Source: an uncultured Oscillospiraceae bacterium
GTDB taxonomy: Bacteria > Bacillota > Clostridia > Oscillospirales > Acutalibacteraceae
Length of the DNA: 25,660 nt
Direction of reading: 5' to 3'
NCBI GenBank assembly: GCA_900554775.1
Contig: USIK01000003.1
Location: 1-25,660 of the forward strand
Made by a program: the position numbers and the translations under genes. Numbering within the stretch: the first letter of the stretch is position 1; the number at the start of each line of letters is the position of its first letter. The notes under the pieces were generated by a model that ran no database searches, was not told where the DNA came from, and saw nothing but the letters and a program-made list of their open reading frames with translations. This document shows, in pieces, positions 25,097 through 25,660 of the stretch.

Positions 25097-25407
25097 CTGT
25101 TTTTTATTTGGTTGTAAATCTTTTTGCCTGCAGCCGTGCCTGCTATTAAGCTTAAGGTAATCCCGTCAGCCGCCAAACTTACTAGAGCACCCATCAGTAT
25201 TGCTTTTACTTTTTTACGGAATTTAAATCTTTTTCTTTTGGCGTAATCATTGGCTATTCCTATGCCTATTGAAAGGCTTAGCGTTCCTGATAAAATTCCT
25301 AATTTGCAGTAATCCGTGTGAGGTTTTTCTTCTATTTCGCAATCTCTAACCATTCCTCCCGAAATTGCTTCTAGTGCTTCATCGTTTAGCTTTTGAATTT
25401 TTAACAT
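25093..25407 (-). CDS. Second bacteriocin-like precursor with double-glycine leader, cationic core
   Basis: The leader (residues 1-18, ending AISGG) matches that of the downstream gene at about 14 of 18 positions, so both should be handled by the same C39-type exporter. The predicted 86-residue core differs. It starts with a charged segment carrying two Cys (RDCEIEEKPHTDYC), then has a hydrophobic helix (ILSGTLSLSIGIGIA), a strongly basic block (KRKRFKFRKKVK), a second hydrophobic stretch (AILMGALVSLAADGITLSLI) and a basic tail. ATG 25407 has AAGGAG nine to ten bases upstream. The helix-basic-helix layout could also suit an immunity protein, but immunity proteins usually lack GG leaders. It is 59 bases upstream of the Gly-rich gene. 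Confidence 0.78.
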   Translation of the reverse strand: MLKIQKLNDEALEAISGGMVRDCEIEEKPHTDYCKLGILSGTLSLSIGIGIANDYAKRKRFKFRKKVKAILMGALVSLAADGITLSLIAGTAAGKKIYNQIKNS

Positions 25408-25440
25408 TCTGGTTTTCTCCTTGCAATTATTTTCTTCTTT

Positions 25441-25449
25441 ATTGTATCA
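25441..25449 (-). promoter_or_regulatory. Extended -10 promoter of the cationic GG-leader gene
   Basis: The minus strand reads TGATACAAT, a TGn extended -10 with TACAAT at 25441-25446, about 34 bases before the start codon. There is only a weak AT-rich -35. Confidence 0.5.
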
Positions 25450-25592
25450 TATTTCAACATTCATTTTTAATATTTTATTTTTTATGCCAATGTATGATTT
25501 TAATATATTTTTTAAAATAAATAATACATTTTTAGAATAAATATAAATTGCAAATTCTGTGATTATATATTTTACGGTAACATTTCTTTTTG

Positions 25593-25601
25593 TGGTATAA
25601 T
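25593..25601 (+). promoter_or_regulatory. Extended -10 promoter of the gene at 25634
   Basis: TGGTATAAT with a perfect TATAAT at 25596-25601. A weak -35 (TTTACG at 25571-25576) lies 19 bases upstream. It is followed by AAAGGAGA before ATG 25634. The short leader leaves no room for a T-box. Confidence 0.6.
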
Positions 25602-25633
25602 TATAAAAAATCAAAAGTAAAGGAGAACATTAA

Positions 25634-25660
25634 ATGGAAAAGAAGAATTTTTATATAACA
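25634..25660 (+). CDS. metG: Partial CDS, probably methionyl-tRNA synthetase (first nine codons)
   Basis: Only MEKKNFYIT is visible before the window ends. Firmicute MetRS proteins begin with a few polar residues and then FYITTPIYYP, so FYIT directly after a short Lys-rich start is suggestive. The gene has its own extended -10 promoter and an AAAGGAG SD eight to nine bases before the ATG. Nine residues cannot prove the identity. Confidence 0.5.

Noticed and set aside
25408..25633. Riboswitch or T-box upstream of the metG-like start
   Set aside because: The promoter -10 at 25596-25601 leaves a leader of only about 25 bases. The rest is AT-rich divergent spacer with no visible structure.
1..25660. 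CRISPR arrays, insertion sequences, phage integration sites
   Set aside because: I saw no regularly spaced direct repeats, transposase or integrase genes. The only tandem repeat is the 18-bp coding repeat at 24435-24484, and no duplication of the tRNA-Pro 3' end was noticed.

Overview
The window looks like chromosomal DNA of a low-GC, probably spore-forming member of the Clostridia. The evidence is AT-rich spacers, frequent TTG starts behind purine-rich Shine-Dalgarno (SD) sequences, vegetative sigma-A promoters often with a TGn extended -10, an AddAB recombination nuclease, and spore-associated families (CwlD-like amidase, YlmC/YmxH). I cannot name a genus from sequence alone.

Layout. 1-76: tRNA-Pro(UGG) on the minus strand behind a perfect consensus promoter. 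179-7058: addB and addA, overlapping, converging on radA (7050-8435, minus). 8561-9628: an unrecognised Gln/Ser-rich protein. 9740-11519: a CwlD-like amidase (minus) and a hemolysin III-type membrane protein (plus) with overlapping divergent promoters, then a YlmC/YmxH protein (minus). 11585-14189: a CtpE-like cation P-type ATPase and a 52-residue membrane peptide. 14304-20705 (minus): one 6.4-kb gene for a secreted, C-terminally anchored repeat protein, interrupted by two in-frame stop codons. 20842-24350 (plus): an M14 carboxypeptidase, a phosphohexomutase and ispE, which also carries an in-frame stop. 24425-25407 (minus): an Asn-rich 46-residue peptide and two double-glycine-leader, bacteriocin-like precursors with nearly identical leaders. 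25634-25660: the first nine codons of what is probably metG.

Functional groups. AddAB and RadA are the double-strand-break repair set. The amidase, YlmC protein, M14 peptidase and giant surface protein belong to the envelope or sporulation. Phosphohexomutase and IspE feed sugar-phosphate and isoprenoid metabolism. The accessory part is the 3' kilobase, where the two GG-leader peptides look like an uncharacterised secreted peptide pair whose exporter is not in the window.

The most unusual signal is three premature in-frame stops without any frameshift: TAA and TGA in the surface gene, and TAA in ispE, a gene normally essential where the MEP pathway is the only isoprenoid route. In addition, addB appears to lack a well-placed canonical start codon. 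Consensus errors, recent decay, reinitiation and stop readthrough are all possible. The sequence alone cannot decide between them.
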